A DNA stretch of 64,000 nucleotides from Paragordius varius (taxonomy: Eukaryota > Nematomorpha). The notes below the pieces were generated by a model. The model was not told the DNA's origin. It did no database searches and was given only the letters and a program-made list of their open reading frames with translations. The position numbers and the translations under genes were made by a program. Below, piece by piece: positions 48,489-60,470 of this stretch. Each line of letters starts with the position of its first letter. Positions within the stretch are counted from its first letter, which is position 1. The stretch is from assembly GCA_964247055.1 (NCBI GenBank), contig OZ176050.1, forward strand, positions 9,238,001 through 9,302,000, in the 5' to 3' direction.

Positions 48489-49769
48489 AATGCGGTTATA
48501 CCTGTTTGATCGAAGTTTGATTCATACACGCATACTATATTGAAATGGATAAATAAAACTGTAATATTAAATTTAAATTACCGATTTTTACGAATCTTAT
48601 CATTAATTTAACTATTTTGTTAGACATCGATGAAAAGCATATCACAAACCAAAATTCCAAATATTGAATTCTAAATACGGGAAAAGACACCGTAATAAGC
48701 TATTTAGTGCTATGTGTTAGGCGCTAGTTATCACAAAACACACTTTATATTTATAATGTGTATATTGACTTATAGACTGTGACCAATCCAGCTATAATAA
48801 AAGATATAGGTTCTAAAATCCATACTTACGTTCGAAAACCGTTGTTCAATTCGATAAACAATTACATGTCTGTCTTTTTAAAAAATTATCATTTGGTTAA
48901 AAACAGTATTTTCAAATCAATGGTAAGGTATTATAGTAACTACACTCGTTTAAACGCCAAATGGATTTAGATATTTTGCAATTCCAATTTAAATGAACCA
49001 TTTAAGCCATAGACAATTTTAGGAGTTGAGTTATTTGATTGAAAATTAAAATTACTGCGATGGTTATGGATTAAAAATGATAAAAAAGAAAACATCCATA
49101 CATGGTTGATACATTGACTTTAATTGCAAGCATTTGTCTAAATCAGGGGTGCACACAAATGGTTTCGCAGGCCGCATTTCAGACTCATAAATTCGTCAAG
49201 CCAATTTTAAAAAATTATGACCATTAATAAATATTTTATTAAATTTTTATCACGTGATTGTATAATAATTTACTAACATATAAGTACTATTTATTCCACC
49301 GATGTCTTTAGTTTGTTGCTGAAATTGTAAGCATATTTTTGCATATCATGTCAATTTTTCAAGAGATATTAAAATAAATTCCAATAATATAAAGATTTGC
49401 CAGTTTATGATTGATATAGAAGTAGAATATTTTATAATTTAAATTATAAATATTTTTTGTTTCATACCAAGTTAGTCTTGATACCTATATAAATAATATT
49501 AGTATTGCCCACCAAATTTATCAAAATTCAATCTGTTTGACTAAACGATACAAATTAAGTGCTTAATAAAATATTTACACGGTATAATACCTTAAGTACA
49601 TTATTTAAAAAAAATAAAGTTTAAACCTGGGCTCTTGCTATCGCTTGATCATGTGGCTATCATCTCCAATGAATAAACATGTGCTTTAATTATTTTAAGA
49701 TTGCGGTTATGGTTATAAATTGTATAAATAGTTTGATTTTGCTCATAGCTAATTTGTGTGCTGTGGCAT
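48489..49769. other. NF-YA upstream region and AT-rich spacer
   Basis: No assured gene. A plus-strand frame at 48779-48970 (NPAIIKDIGSKIHTYVRKPL ..) is open for over 60 codons with mixed composition but has no ATG until its middle and no recognised relative. CAGGGGTGCACACAAATGG at ~49144 is a hAT-type end without a visible partner. Confidence 0.35.
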
Positions 49770-50345
49770 TTAACACTTGGGTACAACACACTCATTTTAG
49801 TTCTTCGATTCAAATTGGGGTAGTTGGATACTTCAGGCCTGTTTAAAATATACCTAAAGAAGTATGGAAGGAATCGAAACATGACAAAATTTTGCACTTA
49901 TATAACATTATTAAACCGAAATATATAAAAAAAATTCAAAAATACTTGATATCACTTATTTTAAGCTAAAACCGAAAGGTAAAAATTTCGTTAACGTGAC
50001 ATGTGTCAAATTGTAAAATTAAAAGATAATACAAAATGAACCACTTTTTCTAATTCTATCAATGTTAGATATAATTTAAATAAAAAATTAGCTTTAATTT
50101 TACCCTTAAAATTAAATGAAGACGATATTTAGTAAAAATTTTGTAAAAAAAAATGGCGTCGAAGTAGTTTCAGATAAAACTTTTTTTCAAAACAAAATTT
50201 TATCAAGCTATTTTGGCATATTTATATAATTTATATCAGGATGGAGGCATAAATTTAAATTGGGACCGTTATCTTCAATACTTTTTAAAAATATATATTA
50301 AAAATTTTGTCTGGAATATTTAGATACCCCAATTTGAAGTGTTAA
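49770..50345. mobile_element. TTAA MITE family P, complete 576 bp copy
   Basis: TTAA at both ends (49770-49773, 50342-50345), CACTTGGGTACAACACAC inside the left and CCCCAATTTGAAGTG inside the right. Interior matches 24718-25297. Confidence 0.75.
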
Positions 50346-50399
50346 TACAAATGGGGAATTAGGAGCTTATGGAAAGACTTTAAAAGGGGGTTAGTACTT

Positions 50400-50653
50400 T
50401 AATTAAACTCTGATGCCCACATTTGATATTTTAAAAAAACTACTAAAGAAACGGTTCCAATTTAAATTTATGCTTCTATCCTAATAAAAATTATATAAAT
50501 AAGGCAAAAGATCTAAATTAAATTTAGTTTTGGAAAAAAACCATATCAAACTCTTGGACGCTATTTTCATTTTAAAACATTTTTGAAAAATATCGTTTTT
50601 ATTTATTCTAAGCCTAAAATTTAGTTTGGTTTTTAGTAAAATCACATTTAACA
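50400..50653. mobile_element. TTAA MITE family P, internal fragment
   Basis: Shares the CTACTAAAGAAACGGTTCC and GGACGCTATTTTCATTTTA segments with complete copies; no ends. Confidence 0.5.
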
Positions 50654-51240
50654 TTAACACTTCGATTCAATTTGGGGTATCTAAATACCCCAGACTAAAT
50701 TTGAATTAGGATTTTTTAAAAACCACTGAAGGAAACGGTCCAAATTTAAATTTATGCTTCTATCCTAATAAAAATTATATAGATATGCCAAAATGTTTAA
50801 ATAAAATTTTGTTTTGAAAAAAAAGTTCCATGTCAAACTAGTTCGACGCCATTTTTATTTTACAAAATTTTCGCAAAATATCGTCTTCATTTAATTTTAA
50901 GGGTAAAATTAAGGCTATTTTTTTATTTAAATTACATCTAATATTGATAGAAATAGAAAAAGCGGTTTATTCCGTTGTATTTTTTAATTTTACCATTCCA
51001 CATATGTCACGTTGACGAAATTTCTACCTCTCGGTTTTAGCTAAAAATAATTAATATCAAGTATTTTTAAATAAATTTTTTAATATATTTCAGTTTTTTA
51101 ATGTCATAAGTGCACATTTTTCGATGGTTTCGATTCCTTCCATATTTTGTAAAAAAATTAATTTTAAATAGGCCTGGGGGATTTAACTACCCCAATTTGA
51201 ATCGAAGGACTAAAATGAATGTGTTGTATCCAAGTGTTAA
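50654..51240. mobile_element. TTAA MITE family P, complete 587 bp copy
   Basis: TTAA at 50654-50657 then CACTTCGATTCAATTTGGGG; the right end reads GTTGTATCCAAGTG then TTAA at 51237-51240. Opposite orientation to the copy at 49770. Confidence 0.78.
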
Positions 51241-51529
51241 TATAAAAAGGAAAAATGGTATATTTGCACTATGTTTAAATTTAGCTTATGAACACATGAT
51301 GTTGTCTAAATTCTTACCTTTAAGTTTTACCTCTGAATAAGTAATATCAAGTATGTTTGAATGAATTTATTTTTATATTTTAATTCAATAATGTTATATA
51401 AGTGCAAACATTTACCATGGTTTCAATTTATTCCAAATTTTTTGATATATTTGATTATAAACAAGCCTGTGGTATCTTACCCTAATTTGAATCGAAGGAC
51501 TGATTTAATATTTTGTATCCCTGTGTTAA
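51241..51529. mobile_element. TTAA MITE family P, right-end fragment
   Basis: Directly abuts the preceding copy; carries AATTTGAATCGAAGGACTG and a terminal TTAA at 51526-51529. Confidence 0.55.
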
Positions 51530-51949
51530 TAGAATTTTGTAAGTATATTTTCAGAAAAATGGATTTCTAAACTTATCCCAGGCCGCACCTAGGAGGTCCG
51601 CGCGTTAAAAACTCCTTGGTGTAAAGGAATTTAATATCCGTTCGGATTTTTTAGAATTCAACCCTCACACCCGTAAACAGAAGTTAGAAAAATGATTGCA
51701 TTTATAAGCCGAATTTTAGTTTTTAACGCCCAAATTTTGTTAAAACTTGCGGCCGTTTTGGCCATAGCGGCTCTACGTATTATCTCGGGCGTACAATATT
51801 ATCCTCACGTATTAAACTCCTTAGATATGTGTAATTTTTGACTAATTCAATAAGCCGTTAATAGTTACTGAAGCGTTAGCAATTTTCAGGTTAATTTACA
51901 ATATTAAGATTAATGTGGAGCCCTTATTGTTCACACTCATTTATAAATG
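51530..51949. other. GC-richer unassigned tract
   Basis: Bases 51575-51800 include GCCGCACCTAGGAGGTCCGC and GCGGCCGTTTTGGCC, unlike the surrounding AT-rich DNA. No frame recognised. It may be part of the same LINE as the adjoining reverse-transcriptase fragment. Confidence 0.3.
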
Positions 51950-52153
51950 TTACAATATTAGCAATAATGAGCTTGGGCTGTCTTCGAAGATAACCGTATC
52001 GTCTGTATAAGGAATAGAAGGAAGATCATAACCTCCGACGTGTATGCCGAATATATCAGGCAAGCTCATGCATTCAAGATATGCATTGAGCAGAATAGGC
52101 GATAAGACGCATCCCAGACGTAACCCCTGACTCACCATACATGAATCAGTCAT
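51950..52153 (-). pseudogene. LINE reverse-transcriptase fragment
   Basis: Minus-strand peptide with QGLRLGCVLSPILLNAYLE and, ~22 residues on, PYTDDTVIFEDS, a variant of the YADD catalytic box of non-LTR reverse transcriptases. Spacing between the GLRxGCVLSP and xxDD motifs fits RTE- or jockey-like LINEs. Only ~65 codons remain; truncated on both sides. Confidence 0.8.
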
Positions 52154-52336
52154 TGGAAACCGTAGCAGTCGAACTTAAGTCAATTGAATGCGTTGAAACT
52201 CTAACTCTTAACAATAAAGGTAGGTCATTATTTTGCATGGAGTGTAAATGCCCTGGAAAAATCTTATAAATCTCCTTATTTCATTTTTATATGTTTGCCA
52301 ATATCCAACTTATATTGGCTATATACCTCTACATCC

Positions 52337-52841
52337 TCTCCTTTTAGCCTAAGTAAGTGATAATGGTTTCAATAGATTGAAGGCGTTTTTTAATTATTTT
52401 TAAGAAGATTTTAGACATTATTTGTTAAAAATATTTCCCTCTAGTTGTTACATATTTTTGAAATTGATTTTAAAAGTTTTAATTGTTTTTGGTTCAGTTT
52501 TTAGCTTCTCACCCAATTTATAATGGTGACTGTATTTGACCGTCCTTATGCTGTTGTGAAAAATGCTGTTTATTTGTATTCACACCAATCACCTTTGACT
52601 TTTGTTTAAACAGCAGTTTTCACAGCATAAGGACGGATAAAAACAGATACTATTATAAATTGGATGAGAAGCTAAAAACCGAAGCCAAAAACACTCAAAA
52701 CTTTTTTAAAAAAATTCGAAATTTTACAGAACAATATCTCTAACAAAAATTTAAAATTTTCTTTAACATAATTAAAAAACGCCTTCAATCGATTTTTGAA
52801 CCAGAAATATCACTTACTCAGTAGTTTCCTAAAAGGGAGGG
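52337..52841. mobile_element. ~500 bp foldback MITE
   Basis: Nearly perfect hairpin: CTCTCCTTTTAG .. GTAAGTGATA at the left against TATCACTTAC .. CTAAAAGGGAG at the right, and CCGTCCTTATGCTGT / ACAGCATAAGGACGG flanking a ~50 bp loop at ~52565-52610. No coding frame. Confidence 0.75.
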
Positions 52842-52859
52842 AACGCAGAAATACATAGT

Positions 52860-53990
52860 AAAAATATCCTAATGAAATATATATATTCTGATAGGATAAT
52901 GTATCAGGATTATCATGGTGTTTTTGCATTTGACCACATTTTTCGTAAATTTTTTTTGATGGCTCTCCTCTTCCAAAAAATATCACTCAAAAATATTATA
53001 AACTACTTATTAACAAAACAATATTTTTATATGTGGGCTCAAAAAGTTCCAAAATTTTTACTCTCCTAAAATGGGATAGTTTTCTTAAAACAATCTCAAA
53101 AATGCCGAGATTGAGTGATAAAAATTTAAATATATACTAAATTTTTGTATCAACAAAAATATTTTTTAAAAAATGCATACGTTTTTCAAAAATTTAATTT
53201 TTAGAAAAATTTTGTTGCGTACTTCATACTGTTTTGAGGCATGATGCAAACGGTATAAAAACGTTTGATATTGTAAAACTTTTTCTGCATAATTCGATGA
53301 TGCTGAACATTTCTATGACCTCAGAATTTTGATTAAAATATATTTCATCTTCAAATGTATTTAAAATATAAATTGTCTTTTTTATGAAAATTCACCGAAA
53401 ATTTTAAAGGAAACGAACCTTTAAATTAAAATTCTGAAGTGATAAAAATGTTCAGCATTATCGAATTAGAAATTGTTTTTTCTAATATCTTTAACCGTTT
53501 TAAACTGTTTCCACAATGCCTTATAATAGTATGAAGCCCGCTTCAACCAAATTTTGCTAAGATAAATTTTTGAAAAAATATGCATTTTTAAAAAACATTT
53601 TTTAGTTGACAGAACCTTTTCGCGCTATCTGCATTTTTGGGATTATTTAAAGAAAACTAGTCCATTTCGAAAGAGCGAAAAAATTTGCGTGTTTTGAAGC
53701 CCACATCTAAATATTAAATTTTTTAAAAATATTATAATTTTTTATATGTAGTTTATGATACATTTTAATGATATTTTTTGGAGTGAAGCATTTAGCTTTC
53801 ACCAAAAAAATTTTATCTAAAAAAATGTGCTTAAATTTTGACATTTTTTATATGGAGCATGTACCACAAAAGTGTAAATAATTTTCTTAGAAAAGCACCA
53901 TGAGAATCCTAATACATATCCTATCATAATCTGATATCGTCAGGATATTTTCTAATACCTCCGATTTCGTACACTGTGTAATCTCCGTTT
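52860..53990. repeat. Degraded Mutator-like family sequence
   Basis: Shares ATATATATATTCTGATAGGA, CATGATGCAAACGG and CACCAAAAAAATTTTA-type segments with the elements at 17.4 and 35 kb, in mixed orientation. No terminal repeat or target duplication was found. Confidence 0.5.
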
Positions 53991-55098
53991 TTCAGCTATG
54001 GCAAGACTATTTTCTTAAAATTATTATTTTATGTCATAACTATATCATATAATTTTTAAAATTCGTCGCGTTTTTGCCTTTGTTTTTAAATAACTAGCCC
54101 GTTGGAGGCAAAAAATTTATTTTTTCGCATAATGTGCTGACATTTTGTTATCATTCGAGGGGAGCAAATACCGCAAAGTAAATATCTTTTTTATGACTTG
54201 AAAGGCCCAAAACCAAATTCTGATCTATATTATCAGAAAATAAATATAATTAAGAGATTTATTGTGTGCTTGTAAATTCAAAACATCTTGCAACGCTTTG
54301 CAATAATTAAATCAGTTGAAAAAAAAAGAAAAAAACTAAATGGCGATTGGAACAAAATTTCTGAATATAAAATAAAAGTCAGCCAATTACAGTGAAAAGA
54401 TTTATGTTTAGATGTGAGATTATACAAGGGCCTACAGAATAAGGAAGAGAATAGACGTGTTTCAGGGTTTGAGGAATTTATGGCGTCTAAAACGGGACTC
54501 CTTATCAGGTTATACCTAAACATCCACCATGAATCTACAAGTCTTAATTAATAAAGCAACGAGATTCTTGACAGGGGACATGTGCAAAAATTAATAGTGT
54601 TGAAAATGCCAATTGTATGCAACGGTAATTCCTCATTTCTAGCCATGCCAATGGCAGATACCCTATCAATAAATTCCTCGCATAATACCCCTCTGATTAA
54701 ATCAATATAAAAGATTTAAATCACTATAGACAAGGGTCATTTGAGATTAAATAAAATATAGTTTTGAACAGTATAATAAAAATTAAATCAAATATATTGA
54801 CATGGTAAGCGGTGGAAAATTCTGTTGTCAAATAATTCAACAATGACAACAGGAGACAAAATTTGAGTAAAGGATAAAAATGGGGATTTTACTACATATT
54901 TACGATTTCTTTGTTTTAGCTAAAACACCCACATATAATCTTTTGAAGGTTTGGTGGGAGAGGAGTATTAAATTATTCTGGCGCAAATAAATTTAATGGG
55001 TTTTAAAATTTTTACAACATTTAATTTTAACAGTCATTAAAAAAATGCGCAAAATTACCTTTAAAATGATTTTTTATAATTATAATTTTTTTGGTTTT
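53991..55098. other. Unassigned stretch with a weak coding-like tract
   Basis: Bases ~54260-54700 are less AT-rich and open for long stretches on both strands (minus-strand frame 54523-54278, and on the same strand upstream EFIDRVSAIGMARNEELP). No domain recognised; likely transposon-derived. Confidence 0.3.
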
Positions 55099-55106
55099 AT
55101 TTAAAG

Positions 55107-55610
55107 CAGTAGTCTTCAATCTTTTTTCATTCACGTCCCACCGAATTGAAAAAAATTCTTGCGCATCTTCCCAAAGGGAAAAGTGCAAAATTCTACGATC
55201 TGATTTCCTGAAAAAACATTCTTTTTGGGTTAGTCGATGGTACTCGCAAAAGAAGCCGTCTCAAAAAGCGGTGGCTCGATATCCTTATATCAGTGACAAA
55301 CCTTACCATTTACCAAATAATTCAAAAGTCGTAAGATCGACTGGAATGGAAAACGCTTATTTATGAGAAAGCTAAGAGTCGCTACGCGACTAGCTTCTAG
55401 CACACACACAAACACAATTTAACATAAAAATTATAATCAATCAGATCCTTTCCGGAATTGTAGAAATAACAAAAACTTCATAATTTTCCCGTAAGATGTT
55501 CATTAACCGTCAATTTGTTTCTAGTTTATTATTAATTGAATCTCCAAACAAATTTTTTTACCGCCCTTCCTCTTCTAGGTTTTTCTAGGTCCCTTTTTTG
55601 GGAACCACTG
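55107..55610. mobile_element. 504 bp hAT MITE
   Basis: Ends CAGTAGTCTTCAATC and GGGAACCACTG (relative of CAGTGGTTCCCAA). Perfect 8 bp target duplication ATTTAAAG (55099-55106 and 55611-55618). The 91-codon frame inside (55091-55366) runs across the left end and is not a gene. Confidence 0.85.
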
Positions 55611-55849
55611 ATTTAAAGTATATTACATATTCCTAATCATAATACTTATACCTAATTATTTGTAAAGATATGTATTTTATTATTTCATTTTTTTTAAATA
55701 TATTTATTTATTTTTAGGTTTTATTTTTTAAATTGATTTTTTTCATTTAATTTTTAGGTATTATATCTGTTTATTTTTATTTTATTTTTTAATCTGTTAT
55801 GATTTTTTACTGTATTTTCTTTTTAATTGGATTTTCATTTTTTTATGTT

Positions 55850-57850
55850 GTATATAAGGCGTGCATGTGAGACCTGGGTCGGTGCACGGAGGTAGAGGCC
55901 AATAAGGCTAAAGAATGATGTAGAGTGTGTTTTGCCAGTATAAATGTTGGTTTGTTAAGAAAGTAATCTATATGAATTAGTTGAAACTATGAGGGTAAAA
56001 AGTTAATTTCTTGTGCATTCAGGAGGCTAGATATCGGTGAAACGGTAACAAGGCGTTAGACAAAATGTTTTATTTAGGTTCTAAGGATGGTTACAGTGGA
56101 GTCGCAATAATAGTCTGTCCAAGATTCGCCAATCAAGTAATTGATGATAGACTTGCTTACAGTAAAATTATAAATATTCACTTATTGTTAGATAAGAGGG
56201 TTTTTACCATCTATAGCGTGAACAGATAAATCATAGCGGTGATTTCAAATGGGCATGGATAAAATCGAAGATGATTTGAGCTATGGAATGGCGGTTAAGG
56301 TTACGGGATTAAAATTGAAGAATGGGCTAGTTCATTTAGATTTGCTCAATATTATAACTTGGCTATAACAAATATTTTCTTTACTAAAACGGATAGTCAT
56401 TTAATTACCCATGAAAGGGGAAATAAGAAGTCAGAAATCGATTATATCCGTGTGAAGTGAAAGTGTTTAAAATATGTTGTGGACAAGGCCTGACTTAACC
56501 TGCAGATTAGTACACAACATAATTTTATTATATGTAAATATATGACAGATATACCTTTAAATATTAAGCGTGAGCTAGCGTTGCAGCAATTAAATGGACT
56601 TCCTTACGAAACAGTAAAGAAAAATTTGTGGAAACGGTAGGTATACTTGACAGAATCAGCGATCCAGAAATTGGTCACAGGTGGCTAAAAAAATTATAAT
56701 TGTGGGAGTTAGGGTATGATACCATCCGAATAGAAAGAGAGTTTCACCGTTCCCATTTTAAAGGGTAAAAGAGACATAAATGATTGTAATTATTACAGAG
56801 GAATACAACGATCCGAATCATTCAGTAAGAGGGTTAATTGAAAAGCATATACGAGAAAGGAGTTGCATGGAATATTAATCGATATTAAAAAGGAGTTTGA
56901 CAGGATACCACGGAGTACAATATGGTGGAGTTTAAGGCGAAGAAAAGTTCCTTAACGTTGCATAAAAATTCTAAAAAGCATGTACGGCTCTTACCAAACA
57001 AGGTAAAATACATCAGAGAGTGTCAGATTATTGAAATAAACTAAAGCGTCTATCAGGTTTCAGCATATAGTCAGTTGCTATTTATAATATGCATGGACGA
57101 AATTTCAAAAGAATTGGTAGAATATGGAGGCTGGCATTTGCTTTATGCAGACCTGATTGTGTTGGTAGACATGTCGAATTAATTGAAAGAATTGGTGAAA
57201 TCGATTGATGTGCTATAAGAAGGCGGTTTAAAAGTAAATAAAAAGAAAAGGGAACTCATAAATTTTGGTGGGAAAAACGCTATATAATTAAAAGATGTTT
57301 GGGGTTTAATAGATCAGGAGGTTGCAAATATTTATGAGCGATTTTAGCAGCAGATGGTTCTTTAACGCATGATATAAATTAGAATTCAAAATAGTTTGGC
57401 ATATAAAAAGATCTCAATTGTATGGTGCGTTGAAATTATCCATGTAAAAGTCCAGAGTATCATTTACAGTGCTCTTGTACAACCAACAATGATGCACAAC
57501 TTACAGACATGGGTATTAAAGAAATTAGAATAAAGGCACTTTGAAGTTACTGAAATGAGAATGTGATTGATGTACGGTGTAGAAGAAACACAGAGTGAGG
57601 ATATTGATTAGAGCAAGTAAAGTAATCAAACCGACAACGCAAAAGATTATGTTAAATCATCTTAGATGGTTTGAACATGTAGAGAGAAGACATGGTAACA
57701 ATATTGGTAGAATGATTGTTAATTATATTGTGAAAGGTAGGGGGGAAGAGGGCGCCCTAAAGCGCGATTTAAAAATGACATGGCAAAATTCCTAAAAAAC
57801 ACGGACGCAGCAGTTTGCAAAATAGTTTACGAATATGACCGCTAGAAAGA
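55850..57850 (+). pseudogene. Decayed RTE-type LINE
   Basis: Plus-strand remnants in the expected order of one ORF2: endonuclease pieces (YLGSKDGYSGVAIIVCPRF; FRFAQYYNLAITNIFFTKTD; KKSEIDYIRVK), reverse transcriptase (LIDIKKEFDRIPRSTIWWSL; LLFIICMDEISKELV; LLYADLIVLVD; EGGLKVNKKKRE) and the C-terminal tail (LVQPTMMHNLQTWVLKK; LRWFEHVERRHGNN; VKGRGEEG). The YADD box reads YADL. Frames shift repeatedly, so the element is dead and old. Start and end of the LINE are approximate; no poly(A) or target duplication seen. Confidence 0.85.
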
Positions 57851-58116
57851 GTGATATCATGCAATGTAATTACTAGCATTCTTTTATTTAATTTAAATGA
57901 ACCGTATTGTATACTAGCTGACCGTGACACGCTTCACTATGACGTATTTTTACGGATAATTATTCTTATAAAATTTTGCAATAAATAGAGAAATATAAAA
58001 ATAAGAAAAAAACATATTTATTAACAAGAATATCTTTAAATATTTTCTTAAGGGTTTTTGCACAGGCTCAAATATTGTTATTACTCGAAATCGACCATAT
58101 TAAAACAGTCCCTTAT

Positions 58117-58684
58117 TTAACACTTCGATACAACACATTCATTTTACTTCGATTCAAATTGGGGTAGTAGAATACCACAGGTTGGTTTAAAATTAAATCC
58201 TTTAAAAAATATGGAAGGAATCGAAACCATGGCAAAATTTTGCACTCATATAACATTAATAAACCGAAATATATAAAAAATAAAAATACTTTACATTTAT
58301 TATAAGCTAAAACGAAAGGCAAAAATTTAGTCAACGTGACAAGAGTGCAATGGCAAAATTGAAAAATAACACATAATAAACCGCTTTTTTATTTCTGTCA
58401 ATGTTAGATGTAAATTAAATAAAAAATTAGCTTTAATTTTACACTTAAGATTTAATTTTGACGAGATTTTGCAAAAACTTTGTTAAATAAAAATGGCGTC
58501 GAAGTAGTTTGTTATGAATTTTTTTAAAATTAAATTTATTTAGATATTTTGTCTAATGTATATAATTTTTATTAGGATAAAATCATATATTTAAATTGGG
58601 ACCGTTTCTTTCAGTAGTTTTGTAAAAATCCTAACTCAAATTTAGTCTGAGGTATTTAATATCCCAATTTAAATCGAAAAGTTA
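58117..58684. mobile_element. TTAA MITE family P, copy with eroded right end
   Basis: TTAA at 58117-58120 then CACTTCGATACAACACATTC; the right end is AATTTAAATCGAAAAGTTA without a full TTAA. It lies ~145 bp upstream of the eIF1A start codon and may contribute to its promoter. Confidence 0.68.
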
Positions 58685-58829
58685 TGTTACTATTCAACTA
58701 TCATTGGATTTATTTTAAAATTTTCACAAAATGGTTAAATGTTTTATTATGAGATAAAAAATAAAAATTTGCCGATTTATCATTGCAATTATTCATCTGA
58801 TTTGCCATTACAAAATTAACTTATCTTAG

Positions 58830-59435
58830 ATGCCTAAAAATAAAGGTTGCTCATAATTTTTAAAGTATAGGAAAGGGAGGTAAAAATCGCAGAAGAGGAA
58901 AAAATGAAAACGACACGGAAAAACGAGAATTGATTTTTAAAGAAGATGGTCAAGAATATGCTCAAGTCACTAAAATGTTAGGGAATGGTAGATTAGAAGC
59001 GTCATGTTTTGATGGCGTTAAGCGACTTTGCCACATAAGAGGAAAGCTAAGGAAAAAAGTTTTAAATTGATCTTCTATTTTTAGGTCTGGATTAGTCAAG
59101 GGGATATAATTTTGATTGGATTGCGGGATTATCAAGATACAAAGGCTGATGTCATTCTCAAATATAATGCAAATGAAGCTCGTAACTTAAAAAACTATGG
59201 TGAACTTCCATCATCCGGTAAAATTTAATTTTTATTTGTAGCAAAAATCAATGAGACTGATATGTTTGGAGCCCAACCTGAAGATGATAACATTGAGTTT
59301 GATGATCAAGAAGATGAAGAAAGTAGTGAAGATGAAAGCGAGGACGAAGTTGATGATGTACATTTATTTTATATTACATTTTTATTTATTCTAAAATGTA
59401 ACGGGATATAACTAAAGATAATTGTAAATATTTAG
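58830..59435 (+). CDS. EIF1A: Translation initiation factor eIF1A, 5 exons, 156 aa
   Basis: OB-fold factor that binds the 40S A site, promotes scanning and start-codon selection, and recruits eIF5B. Exons: 58830-58845 (only 16 nt), 58871-59058, 59085-59217, 59242-59357 and 59418-59435. The first three introns are 25, 26 and 24 nt; the last, 60 nt, is less certain. The protein follows animal eIF1A almost residue by residue: [98 protein letters not shown] and [12 protein letters not shown], then an acidic tail. With the 60 nt intron removed the end is EVDDIIVNI, resembling the eIF5B-binding DIDDI end. Unspliced, it would run on to a stop at 59409-59411 with a hydrophobic tail, which is unlikely. 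Intact. Confidence 0.96.
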
Positions 59436-60470
59436 ATTCATGTATTATGCTAAGAGACATTGCTTTAGAATTACAGAGCGGTTTGATTGGGTTAAATTGA
59501 TTTATTTAGTGTTTTCTGCTATTATTTAGCTACACAATTTGAGGGAAATTAAACGGTCAATAATTAATCGTCTAACTTTATATAAAACGTTTGACTTTAA
59601 AAATTTATAAATTCTTTTGCCCATTCTTACCAAATAAATATTTAAGGAGCACTTTACAAAAGCCTGTTAAACAATATTATTGATTTGGTTTTTTTCTGAA
59701 AATTGCATGACTTTTTTAAACTTAGCATAATATCGCTGTATACATATCGATATTTTTATAATAGTCAAATCTTAGGGAAAATCAGCCACATCATTATTTT
59801 TTTGCATTATTGACAGTTAAATCATAAATATGTTAAAAAATAGTTTTCCTATCTCTTTAACAAAAAGTATCCAATAATGCGACGTTTTTTAATATTAGAA
59901 GTTTTTATTGATTTTGAATAAAATTGGCCCTTTATTTACATGTCACCTCATTATAAAATTGTGCTGAATATATTAAATGTGTACTCCTGTTTTTTGGATA
60001 ATAATTTGAATACTCGTTGAAATAGTTTGGAAAATGTATCAGTTGTTTTCTTAATTCATGCTTTTTAAATTTTAATCAGAACCATTATTTAACCTTTTTC
60101 TGTTAGAAGGATATCTTTTAACCAAATTATATATTTAAAAATTTATTTTTGTTTTTTAGATTTAGAGAGAGAAGAAACCAACTTTGGCAATTATAATTTT
60201 ATTATATTACTGTATTTATATTTTACATTATAATGATTATGTTTCATTGTGATTTGTATGAACATACTATGAACACAAATAAATATCTAATTTTTAAACA
60301 TGTAATTATTATAGTCATTTTTTTCTAGCAGGGAATTCATTTCACACTTCATTAGTATCTCATTTTTTTGTGGACGATTACATGGGGTATTGAACCCGAT
60401 AACTTAAACTTGTATATAAATTGATCTTTTAAAGGTTGTTTTGCATACAATTAAATTATAAATTATTCTT
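59436..60470. other. AT-rich spacer, no gene
   Basis: No coding frame on either strand and no repeat match noticed. Confidence 0.5.

Noticed and set aside
48779-48970. 63-codon plus-strand frame upstream of NF-YA, considered as a small mitochondrial protein gene
   Set aside because: No initiating ATG near its beginning and no convincing match to ATP synthase subunit g or similar proteins.
54278-54523. 81-codon minus-strand frame with mixed composition
   Set aside because: No relative recognised, overlapping open frame on the other strand, no splice context; kept only as part of an unassigned tract.
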